Under the pieces are notes generated by a model that saw only the letters and a program-made list of their open reading frames with translations, did not search any database and had not been told where the DNA came from. Below, one piece after another: positions 25,209 to 34,080 of a stretch of 64,000 nucleotides of DNA. Position numbers and translations under genes: made by a program. Position 1 is the stretch's first letter. Every line of letters starts with the position of its first letter. The stretch is from a bacterium (GTDB lineage Bacteria > Armatimonadota > Fimbriimonadia > Fimbriimonadales > Fimbriimonadaceae), in contig PNMZ01000002.1 in NCBI GenBank assembly GCA_013823945.1, forward strand, positions 62,001-126,000, read 5' to 3'.

Positions 25209-25765
25209 CTTGGTTCCCAGTCGGATGTTTGGATGAGATCGAGCAAGTGCCACGTAGGGCAGAAGTCGTCGAGCGGGCCGAATTGAGTGTGGTTGAGGCG
25301 AACGATGGAGCCATCAGAGTTTTTACGGAACGCACTGATTCCGGGCCAGACACCGGAGTGCTCTTGTCCGTCTTCTGTATATGTTTTGTAGTATCCCATT
25401 TCCCTTGAGAACCCACGGTCAGTGTCGTTCACCAGAGCATATGACCAGTTCCGAGACTGAGCGAATTTCTGGGCGGCAGTGAGTTCGTCTGGGGTACAGA
25501 GGGCTACGGCAGCTCTAGACTCGATGTGTTTGAATATAGGGTCAAGGATGTCGGCCCAGTGGGTGCAGTAGCTGCAGTTTTCGCCCATGTTGTGGATGAT
25601 GAACAGGTGGTTGTGCTCTCCGAAAAAGTCGGCGAGGGATTTGACGCCGTGCAGAGTTTCAAATTGGTAGTTCTTCACTTGCTCAGGTGGATTCTTTTGG
25701 CGAGCTTCGGCGAGTTTTTGTTTCAGCTCATAGATTTGAGTTTCGAGTTCTGCGATTGTTGACAT
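25205..25765 (-). CDS. DUF899 thioredoxin-like protein
   Basis: The 186-residue protein starts at the ATG at 25765 (MSTIAELE); an ATG 15 bases earlier is less likely. A short coiled coil (LETQIYELKQKLAEARQK) leads into a thioredoxin-like fold with ENCSYCTHWADILDP, the CxxC motif region of DUF899 proteins, and later VWPGISAFRK. Members are thought to be redox proteins, without a settled function. It is convergent with the membrane glycosyltransferase, with which it shares a CTAG stop overlap. Confidence 0.8.
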   Translation of the reverse strand: MSTIAELETQIYELKQKLAEARQKNPPEQVKNYQFETLHGVKSLADFFGEHNHLFIIHNMGENCSYCTHWADILDPIFKHIESRAAVALCTPDELTAAQKFAQSRNWSYALVNDTDRGFSREMGYYKTYTEDGQEHSGVWPGISAFRKNSDGSIVRLNHTQFGPLDDFCPTWHLLDLIQTSDWEPS

Positions 25766-25798
25766 GGTCACAGAATACACGGTTCGGTATATGGTGCG

Positions 25799-25909
25799 TT
25801 ATGGGGTTGGGGCAGAGCGAACGAAAATTTCGAACAAGAGGAGGATGGCAAAAACGATGCAACATGTGAACCAGAGGAACGGGATATGTTTTGAGTTCTT
25901 CCTGGTCAT
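25799..25909 (-). CDS. 36-residue membrane peptide downstream of the S41 protease
   Basis: A short frame starts at the ATG at 25909, seven bases after the stop of the S41 gene, and ends with TAA at 25799. The product has a basic N-terminus (MTRKNSKHIP), one hydrophobic helix (FLWFTCCIVFAILLLFEIFV) and a short end. The positive-inside arrangement and position make a real small membrane protein plausible, perhaps a partner of the protease. No homology can be judged by eye, and a chance ORF is possible. Confidence 0.4.
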   Translation of the reverse strand: MTRKNSKHIPFLWFTCCIVFAILLLFEIFVRSAPTP

Positions 25910-25916
25910 GTTCTTT

Positions 25917-27200
25917 TTAGTTCATGCGATTCTGGCGGATGAATTGAATAGCTCGGTCTAGTTGGGGGTCTTTGCCCGGTATCGCTAGTTGGAATTCACC
26001 ATCACGTGGGATCTCAACCCGGATATCGGGAGCGAGTCCACCTGAGAGATAGCCACCATCTTCATCGACCCGCCGGCTGATGTCACCCGTTGCCGGGAGA
26101 AGGTACTTGGCGATTGTAATTTTTGCGGAGGCACTTTCGGGGAGAGGGTGTAGCTCTTGGACGGAAGCTTTTCCGTAGGTGTGATCACCAATGAGAGTGG
26201 CTTTTTTGTAGTCTCGCATGACTCCAGAAAAGATTTCGCTGGCAGAAGCGGACTCCTCATTGATTAGGATTACGATGGGGTACTTATTGCTGATTGCTCG
26301 GCCCGTGAGGGTTTTGAGGGTAACTGAATTTGATGGGCTGAGCGGATTACTGCTTGATTGGTCGGTTGCACCTCGGGCGTTGATTGTGACGGCAGGCTTT
26401 TCGTCCACGAAGAGGGAAAGCATTTCCACGGCAGCGTTAAGGAGTCCACCAGGGTTGCCTCGAAGGTCGATGATTAGACCAGCGGGGTTCATCCGGTCAT
26501 ATTCGAGAACGGCGGTTTCGAATTGTCGAGGGGTTGGTTCGCTGAACCCGCTGACATTGATGTAGCCAATATCACCTGAGACGATTTTTTCTTCGACCGT
26601 TGGGATGATGACTTTTTGTCGGATAATGATGAGTTCTTTCAGGCCAGTGTGACCCGTTCGGATCAGGCCAAGTTTGACTGGAGTTCCTGCGTCGCCCAGG
26701 ATTCTTTCGACAATCTGGTCAACATCTTTGCCCGCGACGGGCTTTTCATCGACTTCGGTGACGATGTCTCCGACTTGAATCCCAGCAGAGAATGCAGGTC
26801 CTGTCTTAAAAACGGTAGCAATCTTTGCGCCGAGGGGGTCTTGTTGGAGTCGAGCACCGATGCCGGAGTAGTTGCCGGAGGTTTCGGTGCTGAATCGTTC
26901 GTTGACTTTTGGTTCGAGGAAGTTGGTATGTGGGTCTCCGAGGCTTGCGACAAGTCCAGTCATGGCGGCATATCGGAGTTTCTCTTTGGTTGTTGATTCA
27001 CCGTGCTTGGCTAGGATGTTTCGGAAGTGAGTTTCAAAAGTTTCTACTGGGGTTGAGGATTCTGCGGCTTCTGTTTGGGTGAGGCGTTGGAAGGCTTGTA
27101 AATCTGGAGATTGTCCAGCGAGTACGTCCCGAGCAAAGAACCCGAGACTGAAGAGGAGAAACAGGGTGAATAGGAATGCGACGGGTTTGAGTAGTTTCAT
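25917..27200 (-). CDS. S41 family C-terminal processing peptidase, active
   Basis: The 427-residue CtpA-like serine protease has an N-terminal membrane anchor (about 5-28), a PDZ domain (about 110-195, with GIGARL and AGIQVGDIVTEV) and the S41 catalytic domain. The catalytic serine is in NEESASASEIFSG (Ser317) and the lysine in HTYGKASVQ (Lys344), with DLRGNPGG at about 245-252. These enzymes trim or degrade exported proteins from the C-terminus. The start codon overlaps the end of the inactive paralog by four bases (ATGA) and follows GGAGGAATCGAA, so the two are coupled. Confidence 0.94.
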   Translation of the reverse strand: MKLLKPVAFLFTLFLLFSLGFFARDVLAGQSPDLQAFQRLTQTEAAESSTPVETFETHFRNILAKHGESTTKEKLRYAAMTGLVASLGDPHTNFLEPKVNERFSTETSGNYSGIGARLQQDPLGAKIATVFKTGPAFSAGIQVGDIVTEVDEKPVAGKDVDQIVERILGDAGTPVKLGLIRTGHTGLKELIIIRQKVIIPTVEEKIVSGDIGYINVSGFSEPTPRQFETAVLEYDRMNPAGLIIDLRGNPGGLLNAAVEMLSLFVDEKPAVTINARGATDQSSSNPLSPSNSVTLKTLTGRAISNKYPIVILINEESASASEIFSGVMRDYKKATLIGDHTYGKASVQELHPLPESASAKITIAKYLLPATGDISRRVDEDGGYLSGGLAPDIRVEIPRDGEFQLAIPGKDPQLDRAIQFIRQNRMN

Positions 27201-28474
27201 TTCGATTCCTCCGATTTTGCGGGGTTGTTCTGGGCGATAGCGGGGAGATTTTGAGTGTATTTTCCGATGGCAAGGGTGTATCCAGAGCCATCAGGAAGGG
27301 ACTGAATTTCTGTCCAAGCGGTCTCGTTGGGAAGTGTTCCTTCTATTTCGACGTTGCCATATAGGTTGAGAATTCGGGCAAAAGTTGCGGCGGCACCGGT
27401 TGTTGAATTGTCGACCAGGAGTTTCACTTTTGGTGGTTTTTCTGGGCCGGTGATAAGGGTTATGCGGCGGTTGACTTGACCAGTTGAGTTGGTGACGCCG
27501 CCATAGGTGCCTGCAGGGAGGAATTTGGCAAGAGATCGCTCCATTTCATCGAAATTGCCAATGCCGGAATTGCGCAGGTCGAGGATCATCTGGTCTTCGA
27601 TGGTGATTGATTGAAGTTCCTGAACGAGATTGGTGAAGAATCGAATCGCGATTGTTCCTTCGAGGGTTTTTTCGATGGGTTTAACTTCGGTTTTTTGTCG
27701 ACCGACTTCGAGCTTGATGAGCTTGCCGTTGCGGAGAAGTTCAAGAGATATTTCACCTTCGGTACCTGTGAGGAGATAGTCGCGGGCTCGGGACAGGCTA
27801 AGAACATTTTCGACCCGGTTTTGGAGATCATCGCGGACTTTTTTGAGTTCGTCGGCGGAAGTCTTGCCTTCAGTTACGGCGGTTTGAAGGTCGCGGAGTT
27901 TGCGGACATCTTCTCCGGTGACGATGAATTTACCTTGGGCGGCTCGGAGTTCATCACCTGGCTGGACTCCGGCGGTTTCGGCGGGGCTCCCTGGCATAAT
28001 GGATGCGATAACAACTTTGGGGAGGAGGAGCAGGGAGTCGGTGGTTTGGTCACCGGATTGGAGTTTTTTGAGTTCCTTTTGGTCGTATTGAAGACTTAGT
28101 TCAACGCCGATTCCGGAGTAAGTACCGGCTTGAGATTGGGTGAAGGCTTTGAATTGGTCGGCGTCGTAGAAATTGCTTTCCGGATCGAGGAGACTATTGA
28201 TCATGCCTCGGACGGCACCCGACGCCATTTTTTGATCGACCTTTACAGGTTCGACATATTTCTGGCGGAGGAGCTCGGCGACTTCGTAAAAGTATTCAGA
28301 TTCGGTGGTTTCTCCGAATTTATCGGTGGACGCGAGGAGTCCAACTCCAACTGGTTTTGCGGTGGCAAGCGATCCCATTTCGGCGCGGGTTCGGGCAATG
28401 TAACCGAAGCATGCGCTGGCGATGATTGACGACACGACAATGATCGCGATCAGGGTGTTTTTGCCTTCTTGCAT
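27197..28474 (-). CDS. S41-like protein, probably inactive paralog
   Basis: The 425-residue protein has the same plan as the next gene: N-terminal membrane anchor (8-26), a YSGIGVEL motif, PDZ domain with AGVQPGDEL (168-176) and an S41-like domain with LDLRNSGIG where active enzymes have DLRGNPGG. The catalytic serine region reads VDNSTTGAAATF (354-365), which places Thr, not Ser, at the nucleophile. The lysine region reads GTLPNETAW (379-387) without lysine. The enzyme is therefore probably dead and could bind substrates or regulate the active partner with which it overlaps. Residues about 185-230 form an extra charged, coiled-coil-like insertion in the PDZ. Confidence 0.85.
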   Translation of the reverse strand: MQEGKNTLIAIIVVSSIIASACFGYIARTRAEMGSLATAKPVGVGLLASTDKFGETTESEYFYEVAELLRQKYVEPVKVDQKMASGAVRGMINSLLDPESNFYDADQFKAFTQSQAGTYSGIGVELSLQYDQKELKKLQSGDQTTDSLLLLPKVVIASIMPGSPAETAGVQPGDELRAAQGKFIVTGEDVRKLRDLQTAVTEGKTSADELKKVRDDLQNRVENVLSLSRARDYLLTGTEGEISLELLRNGKLIKLEVGRQKTEVKPIEKTLEGTIAIRFFTNLVQELQSITIEDQMILDLRNSGIGNFDEMERSLAKFLPAGTYGGVTNSTGQVNRRITLITGPEKPPKVKLLVDNSTTGAAATFARILNLYGNVEIEGTLPNETAWTEIQSLPDGSGYTLAIGKYTQNLPAIAQNNPAKSEESK

Positions 28475-28495
28475 AGTTGGATGTTTGGGAAGAAT

Positions 28496-28939
28496 TTAGT
28501 CTACAAGTTCCGTGCCGAGAAGGTGAACCCGATGAACGTGGCGCTCGCCTAGGTCTGGATTGGCATTTAGGAACACATTGACTATTTCTTTCGCTTGTTC
28601 TATTGTGATGATACGCTCACCGAGGCACAAGACGTTCGCATGATTGTGCTCTCGGGCCAGTTGGGCAAGCTCTGGGGTTGTACAGAGTGCGGCTCGAATG
28701 TGCGGATAGCGATTTGCCCGGATGCTGACTCCGATTCCGGATCCGCAGATGAGGATGCCAAAATCGTGGGGATGATTGTGGATGTGGTGAGCGACCTCAT
28801 CGCTGGCGATTGGGTAGTCGAATCGGTCTTCTGATTGCGATCCGACAATTTTTGTTGTGATGCCCTGATTTTGGAGGTAGTCGGAAAGGGCAATTTTGAA
28901 TTTGTGACCCGCATGATCTGAACCAAGAACAACGGTCAA
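28496..28939 (-). CDS. rpiB: Ribose-5-phosphate isomerase B
   Basis: The 147-residue enzyme interconverts ribose 5-phosphate and ribulose 5-phosphate in the pentose phosphate pathway. Motifs are GSDHAGHKFK near the start, YP plus the ICGSGIGVSIRANR loop with Cys, and REHNHANVLCLGERI. It starts with TTG at 28939, preceded by GGAGG six bases upstream, and overlaps the HEAT-repeat gene by four bases. No sugar transport genes are adjacent. Length and motifs are normal. Confidence 0.93.
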   Translation of the reverse strand: MTVVLGSDHAGHKFKIALSDYLQNQGITTKIVGSQSEDRFDYPIASDEVAHHIHNHPHDFGILICGSGIGVSIRANRYPHIRAALCTTPELAQLAREHNHANVLCLGERIITIEQAKEIVNVFLNANPDLGERHVHRVHLLGTELVD

Positions 28940-31503
28940 TTCACGCCTCCTTTGAGTTTTTGGGCGAGATCTCGAATGGATTTGTTTGGAGATTCGACGA
29001 GTCGGCTGAGTTCTTCTCCCGGAAGGGCAATGGACTTGGCTTGGGCAAGCTGCAGCAGGGCAAGTTGAACGGGTTCAGATTTTGAGCCAACGACGTTGGA
29101 TACTTCTCCGAGGACGACGGCTTCGGGGAGTTGGGAGAATGCCTTGAGGACGAGAGCCTGGATTGTGGGGTCTTTATCGAGGATCGCAGTTTGATACATT
29201 GAGCGGAATTTTTCATCCGGGGTTGCCATGGTTCGTGAGAGGATAGCGAGTCGAACAAGTCGACTTTCGTCTTTGATGCCAGTGAGAGCTTCTTTGAGAA
29301 TAGCGTCATCTTTGGTGGTCAGAAGTTGGGTGTAGCAAATAGCACGGATATCTTCGCTGGGATCATTCACGGCGAGGAACAGGAGTCGCCGGGCACTCAG
29401 CGGAAACGCTGGGTCTAGTCTGCGGGCAATCTCACCTCGGGTATTGGCGATGGGGTCGAAGAGAGAACTAACAAGATACATTTGCGTTGCCTCGGTCTTT
29501 TGTAGGCTGAGGAGTCGAGCGGCTTGCACTCGAGTGTGCCAGCTGCGGGCGCTGAACAAGAGATTGCCTTGGTCAAGGTACGTCCCGGGATCGGTTATTG
29601 CCATAGCGGCGACCCGACGGTTAAAGTCAAATGGTCCGTATTGAATGGTTTTTAGAAGTTCAGCTTGGGCTTCCGGTGTTTTGAGCTGGGCGAGGGCCTT
29701 GCAAGCGAAGAATGCAAAGGCGGAGTTTGCATCCCGAGACAGTTCGCCAAAAAGAAGAGTTTGGGTGTTCACGGGTTGATCAGCGATCACACCTATAGCA
29801 GCAACCGAATTCATCCGGCTGGTGCTCTTGACGATTTCTTCAAGCTGGGGATTTGGAAGATTGGGATCAAATGTGTCGAATGAATGTGCCTCGTCCGGAG
29901 TGATGGATTCCGTTTTTGTATCGACAATTCGGATGGATTGAAATTCAATTTGGCGGGCTTCTCGAAGGAGTCGCGAAGAGGGGATTACGACTGGCGGCGG
30001 GCCGAGAGTGATGCGATAGATCGGTGATTTGATTGTGGTGAGCGGAATATGGTAAGTCTGAAAATTATTGGGGTCAAATGCGCGTCGGTGATACGCGGAG
30101 GCTGAAAGTTGCTTTGGGCCAGTGATTTGGATACTGCCAAGGAAGCGATTGTCCTGACCGTAGCAATTCACAGAGATGACTTCTTCGATTGAAGATTTTA
30201 CGGTGAACTCCAAGGACTTTGCGGAGGGATCGAGGACAGCGGGGTTGGCTTTTTGGCTGATGATTTCTAGCCATCCGGTGGCTTGGAATCCAAGTTGAGT
30301 GTAAGTATTGGGAGTCGGACTGAGTGCGGCAAACGGTTGAGTTGGTTGAAAGTTACCGATTGGTTTAATTAGTGGGAGAAGATCACCATTTTGAGGAAGG
30401 GCCGGATCGTTTTGCAGTGCTGGGGCTGTGAACTTGAGGAGAGAGCTCAGAGTAGTTCCGGATTCAACGGAATAGATGTACCAAATTCGCCCCTTGGTGT
30501 CCAGTCCTCGCTTGGGGTCGCGAAGGGGAAGAGGTGAACCTGCCAAGGCAAAATCTTGTGGGATAGTTAAACCATTACCTGTTAGGGCAAGGGTGCTGTC
30601 TTCAAGTAAGTAAGCCGTTGTATCAATTGGCAAGTTATGGAGTGGGAAACTTGGATCGAGGGGGGTGATTGGGCTCGGGGTTCTTTCAACTGGGTTGAGG
30701 TTGCTTGTCCATGACAAATCGACGCTTGGGACGACAGTTTGGGGGAAAACCGAAGTGCGAACTGCAAGTCGGTTCGTTTGGGGCGCAACGGTCATCTGCC
30801 ACTTAGTTGCATGATAAAGATAAGCGGCAAGATCTATGTCGGAACTGTTGGGAGTCACCCGATGCAGGGGGATAATACTTATGAGGGATTCATCGAGAGG
30901 GCCATTCCAAATCTCGGCGAGAGGGGCGGTTGTCAGAGCGAGGATGACGTCAAAAGGGCCATTGTAACTGGGATTGTCGCCAAGAAACAGGGTGTCATTG
31001 ACGTTAGGTGCGACATAAGCGGCAATTTGTGCCGGGCCTTGCGCGGGATCGGTCAGGAGAAGAAGATCATCGTCTTCTGTGAAAGAAATCTCTGGCTCAA
31101 AACCTGTTGCTCTGATAAGGGTCTTATATTGTTCAATGGCATTTGTATAGGCTTCTCGTTCGGGCCCAATGAGAATTGTTCGGTCTTGTATGTATTTGCC
31201 TTGGAACCGTGCGATAGTCAGCGATTCGCTATAAAGAAAAAGCTTTATTTTCAGTTTAGGGAGTGATTTTGTGGCGTTAACGGCGGCTTGTTTTGCAATT
31301 GATTGCCAAAGATCAGGCGCATTTGGATCAACGATCTGGGCTCCGAGAGTACGGTCGTTGACTAGTTGGAACGACTTCCCCTGGATTGTCACAAGATTTT
31401 TTGGAGTTGCAAACGGAGGGATTGGCCTGGGTGCATCTGCGGCGGATTGAAGTGGGGATGAGTTCATCCCAAGCAAGAGGGCAGCGCAAGTCAGGCCGAT
31501 CAT
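28936..31503 (-). CDS. Large exported HEAT-repeat protein
   Basis: The 855-residue protein has a short signal peptide (MIGLTCAALLLGMNSS). Residues about 30-550 look like beta-rich extracytoplasmic domains without a recognised family, including two regions of about 100 residues that could be sugar-binding or lectin-like. From about 575 to the end come helical HEAT/ARM-type repeats (AFAFFACKALAQLKTPEAQAELLKTI; RRLLFLAVNDPSEDIRAICY; IQALVLKAFSQLP; QLALLQLAQAKS). HEAT repeats bind other proteins. It is the upstream neighbour of rpiB by a four-base overlap, which seems a matter of operon position and not shared function. Confidence 0.65.
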   Translation of the reverse strand: MIGLTCAALLLGMNSSPLQSAADAPRPIPPFATPKNLVTIQGKSFQLVNDRTLGAQIVDPNAPDLWQSIAKQAAVNATKSLPKLKIKLFLYSESLTIARFQGKYIQDRTILIGPEREAYTNAIEQYKTLIRATGFEPEISFTEDDDLLLLTDPAQGPAQIAAYVAPNVNDTLFLGDNPSYNGPFDVILALTTAPLAEIWNGPLDESLISIIPLHRVTPNSSDIDLAAYLYHATKWQMTVAPQTNRLAVRTSVFPQTVVPSVDLSWTSNLNPVERTPSPITPLDPSFPLHNLPIDTTAYLLEDSTLALTGNGLTIPQDFALAGSPLPLRDPKRGLDTKGRIWYIYSVESGTTLSSLLKFTAPALQNDPALPQNGDLLPLIKPIGNFQPTQPFAALSPTPNTYTQLGFQATGWLEIISQKANPAVLDPSAKSLEFTVKSSIEEVISVNCYGQDNRFLGSIQITGPKQLSASAYHRRAFDPNNFQTYHIPLTTIKSPIYRITLGPPPVVIPSSRLLREARQIEFQSIRIVDTKTESITPDEAHSFDTFDPNLPNPQLEEIVKSTSRMNSVAAIGVIADQPVNTQTLLFGELSRDANSAFAFFACKALAQLKTPEAQAELLKTIQYGPFDFNRRVAAMAITDPGTYLDQGNLLFSARSWHTRVQAARLLSLQKTEATQMYLVSSLFDPIANTRGEIARRLDPAFPLSARRLLFLAVNDPSEDIRAICYTQLLTTKDDAILKEALTGIKDESRLVRLAILSRTMATPDEKFRSMYQTAILDKDPTIQALVLKAFSQLPEAVVLGEVSNVVGSKSEPVQLALLQLAQAKSIALPGEELSRLVESPNKSIRDLAQKLKGGVN

Positions 31504-31552
31504 TTCGTTTTAGTATGTCCTTTGGTTCCGATACCGCTCAATCCCTTGGGGA

Positions 31553-32389
31553 TCAATCGAAAATCCGGATGTCGTATTCACTAGACGCGTGACCATCGCC
31601 ACGAGTGAACTTTAGGCCGTCTTTTTTCCCCAAGGCATCGAGATCAGCGGGGAATTTCTCAATCATGCCGAGGACGACCTTCCGTGCGTTTTCGGCGTTT
31701 TGTTGAAAGACTTCGAGGACGCTGTGAGCGGTTACTGCTTCTACATCGGCAACAACTCCGCTGTCGTAGTCGGTCACCAAGCCAATGTTTACGACGGCCA
31801 TTCCGAGTTCATGGCAGAGATATCCCTCGGGATATTGAGTCATGTTGATGATTTGCCAGCCCATTTTGGTGAACCACTCGGACTCGGCTTTCGTGCTAAA
31901 TCGGGGCCCTTGGATGACGACAACGGTTCCACCGTCGTGTGCTTCGATTCCGTGTTCACGAATTGTTTCGACGGCGATCTTCCGCAGGGTTTCGTCGTAC
32001 ATGAAGGCGGGAGATACGTGGCTGGTAATAGGGCCATCGTAGAAGGTGTCGGCGCGTCCGTTCGTTCGGTCAACAAACTGATCGGTCACAAGGAATGAGC
32101 CTGGTGCAATTTCTTGTTGGAGTGAGCCTACGGCACAGGGGCTGATGATGGCCTTAACCCCGAGTTTGTGCATTGCCCAGACGTTGGCCCGGTAATTGAT
32201 TTTGTGCGGGGGAATGGTATGTGTTCGCCCATGACGAGGAAGGAATGCGACTTTTCGACCTGCGACGGTTGCGAGCATAACGGCATCGCTGGGCGGGCCG
32301 TATGGGGTGTCAACTTTGACTTCCGTGACATTTTCGAGGAGGCTGTAGAATCCCGAGCCTCCGAATACACCAATTTCTGCGACTGACAT
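31553..32389 (-). CDS. mtnP: S-methyl-5'-thioadenosine phosphorylase
   Basis: The 278-residue enzyme phosphorolyses methylthioadenosine to adenine and methylthioribose 1-phosphate in methionine salvage. FGGSGFYSL at the start, the phosphate-binding RHGRTHTIPPHKINYRAN, SPCAVGSL, TQYPEGYLCHELGMA and VTDYDSG are typical. I place the start at the ATG at 32389, since an in-frame ORF reaching 32473 overlaps the upstream gene and adds an acidic, non-family extension; AAGGAAA inside the end of that gene could serve as the binding site. It follows the BtuF-like gene by 10 bases. Confidence 0.94.
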   Translation of the reverse strand: MSVAEIGVFGGSGFYSLLENVTEVKVDTPYGPPSDAVMLATVAGRKVAFLPRHGRTHTIPPHKINYRANVWAMHKLGVKAIISPCAVGSLQQEIAPGSFLVTDQFVDRTNGRADTFYDGPITSHVSPAFMYDETLRKIAVETIREHGIEAHDGGTVVVIQGPRFSTKAESEWFTKMGWQIINMTQYPEGYLCHELGMAVVNIGLVTDYDSGVVADVEAVTAHSVLEVFQQNAENARKVVLGMIEKFPADLDALGKKDGLKFTRGDGHASSEYDIRIFD

Positions 32390-32399
32390 TGTGGTTGGT

Positions 32400-33275
32400 T
32401 TAGTTTCCTTTGATTGTAGCGATGCGTCCGATTCCGGTTGCGATTCCTTCGAGGAGTTTGTCGACTCGGGCACCGTCGCGGAGGAGGATATCTGGGTCTA
32501 CACCAACGATATGCCCTTTGGCAACGGCAGGAACGGATTTGAGCGATGGGTCTTTGATGATTTTTTCACCGTCGCCGATTTTGGTGAGGATGATATCGGG
32601 ATTGAGGGTGATCAACTTTTCGGCGGTGATTGGTTCAAACTTTCCGGTGTCGGGACCGACGTCGGTTGCTCCAGCTTTGGTGAGGTAGTCACCGAGGAGG
32701 GTGTTCTTGCTTTGGATCATGTATCCGGTTGTGGGATCACCAATGATGACGGCGATCTTTGCGCCTTCGGGCATGTTTCCTTTGAGGAGGGAAAATCCGC
32801 CGTAGACTCGGTCGAGATATTCACTGGTGGATGTTTCACCTCCAGCATCGGATGCGATTTTGATAATTGTATTTGCGTATTCCTCTGCGGTTTTGAGGTT
32901 AACAACCATGACATCAAGCTTAAGATCCTTGAGTTTTTGGATTGTAGCTTCGGAGTATAGATCGGCTTCAACGATGACTCTTTGTGGATTTAATTGGGTG
33001 ATCAGTTCGAAATTGGGTGTTGTGCCTTTGACGACAACAGCGGCTTGAGCAAGTGTCGCCGGATAGTTACACGAGTCAGTTTTTCCAATCAATCCTGGGC
33101 CGGAAATTCCAGCAACAGACAAAATTTCCGTAGTGTTTGGTGAAAGGCTAACATATTCTCGAACGGGTTCAAATTTTCTAGCCTGACCACCGATAGACTG
33201 ATCGGACTGTTGACACCCCGTGAAGGTAAGAAGAATGGGGAATGCGACTAATGCGGGCGAAACTTTCAGCCTCAT
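32400..33275 (-). CDS. BtuF/FepB-like substrate-binding lipoprotein
   Basis: The 291-residue protein has a lipoprotein signal (LTFTGC, Cys21) and a periplasmic binding protein type 2 (helical backbone) domain: VSLSPNTTEILSVAG, LNPQRVIVE, ALNPDIILTK-like LITLNPDIILTK, and the long linking helix. These proteins bind cobalamin, haem or siderophores for ABC transport. No permease or ATPase gene is next to it, so it is an orphan in this window. It is transcribed with mtnP. The SPNTTEI motif is typical of BtuF, but the ligand is uncertain. Confidence 0.85.
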   Translation of the reverse strand: MRLKVSPALVAFPILLTFTGCQQSDQSIGGQARKFEPVREYVSLSPNTTEILSVAGISGPGLIGKTDSCNYPATLAQAAVVVKGTTPNFELITQLNPQRVIVEADLYSEATIQKLKDLKLDVMVVNLKTAEEYANTIIKIASDAGGETSTSEYLDRVYGGFSLLKGNMPEGAKIAVIIGDPTTGYMIQSKNTLLGDYLTKAGATDVGPDTGKFEPITAEKLITLNPDIILTKIGDGEKIIKDPSLKSVPAVAKGHIVGVDPDILLRDGARVDKLLEGIATGIGRIATIKGN

Positions 33276-33339
33276 GGTGATATTCTGGCAGACAACGCAG
33301 ATTTGGGTTTAGTTCCCGGTTCTGCATTTTGGAGAATCG

Positions 33340-34080
33340 ATGGCAAAGATTTCAGTTCAGCTTTACACGTTGCGGAGTTTGATGGAGAAGGATTTTTGGG
33401 GGACTTTGACGGGACTTAGTCAGGCTGGGTTTAAGAATGTAGAGATGGCGGGTTTGGGTGGTTTCACGGCTGAGGAGGTTCGAACTGGCCTGGCAGAACG
33501 GGGAATGAAGGCTCATTCGATGCACGTTGGCTTTGAGCGAGTGCGTGATGACATGGATGCGGTTGTTGCCGAAGCCCACACACTCGGGTGCGAGTTCGTT
33601 GTTGTTCCATGGATCGACCCGAAAAAATTTGAGAAGCAATGGATTGGAGTTGCTCAATCTTTGAGTGGTTTGGCGGATCGGTTGAGGGGTCATGACTTGT
33701 GGCTGGGATATCACAATCATGCATTTGAGTTTGAACTACAGGATGGGCGACCGGGATTTGAGATTTTTTGGGAGAACGCGTGTGAGAATTTGATTGCCGA
33801 GCTTGATTTATTTTGGGTGAAGAAGGGAGGGCATGATCCGGTGGACTGGATGACGAGGCTCGCGAAGAGATTGCGACTGGCTCATTACAAGGATATGGAT
33901 TTAAATGGGGAATTCACGGAGATTGGAAGCGGAACGCTAGATTGGCGATCCATTGTCCCTGTGAGTCGTGAAGTTAAATTGGATTGGGCGGTGATCGAAA
34001 ATGATGATCCAAAAGGTGATCCACTTGCAGCGGTGATTCAGAGCCGTAATTACTTGTTGGGATTGGGCCTGAAAGACTGA
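33340..34080 (+). CDS. Sugar phosphate isomerase/epimerase family protein
   Basis: The 246-residue TIM-barrel protein resembles xylose isomerase-like AP-endonuclease-2 superfamily enzymes. It has VQLYTLR at the first strand, KNVEMAG, WLGYHNHAFEF, ELDLFWVKKGGHDP and HYKDMD; conserved Glu, His and Asp residues would bind a divalent metal. Proteins of this type epimerise or isomerise sugars or inositols. The stop overlaps the start of the HAD gene by one base, so both may act in one sugar pathway (inference). Start is the ATG at 33340. Confidence 0.85.
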   Translation: MAKISVQLYTLRSLMEKDFWGTLTGLSQAGFKNVEMAGLGGFTAEEVRTGLAERGMKAHSMHVGFERVRDDMDAVVAEAHTLGCEFVVVPWIDPKKFEKQWIGVAQSLSGLADRLRGHDLWLGYHNHAFEFELQDGRPGFEIFWENACENLIAELDLFWVKKGGHDPVDWMTRLAKRLRLAHYKDMDLNGEFTEIGSGTLDWRSIVPVSREVKLDWAVIENDDPKGDPLAAVIQSRNYLLGLGLKD

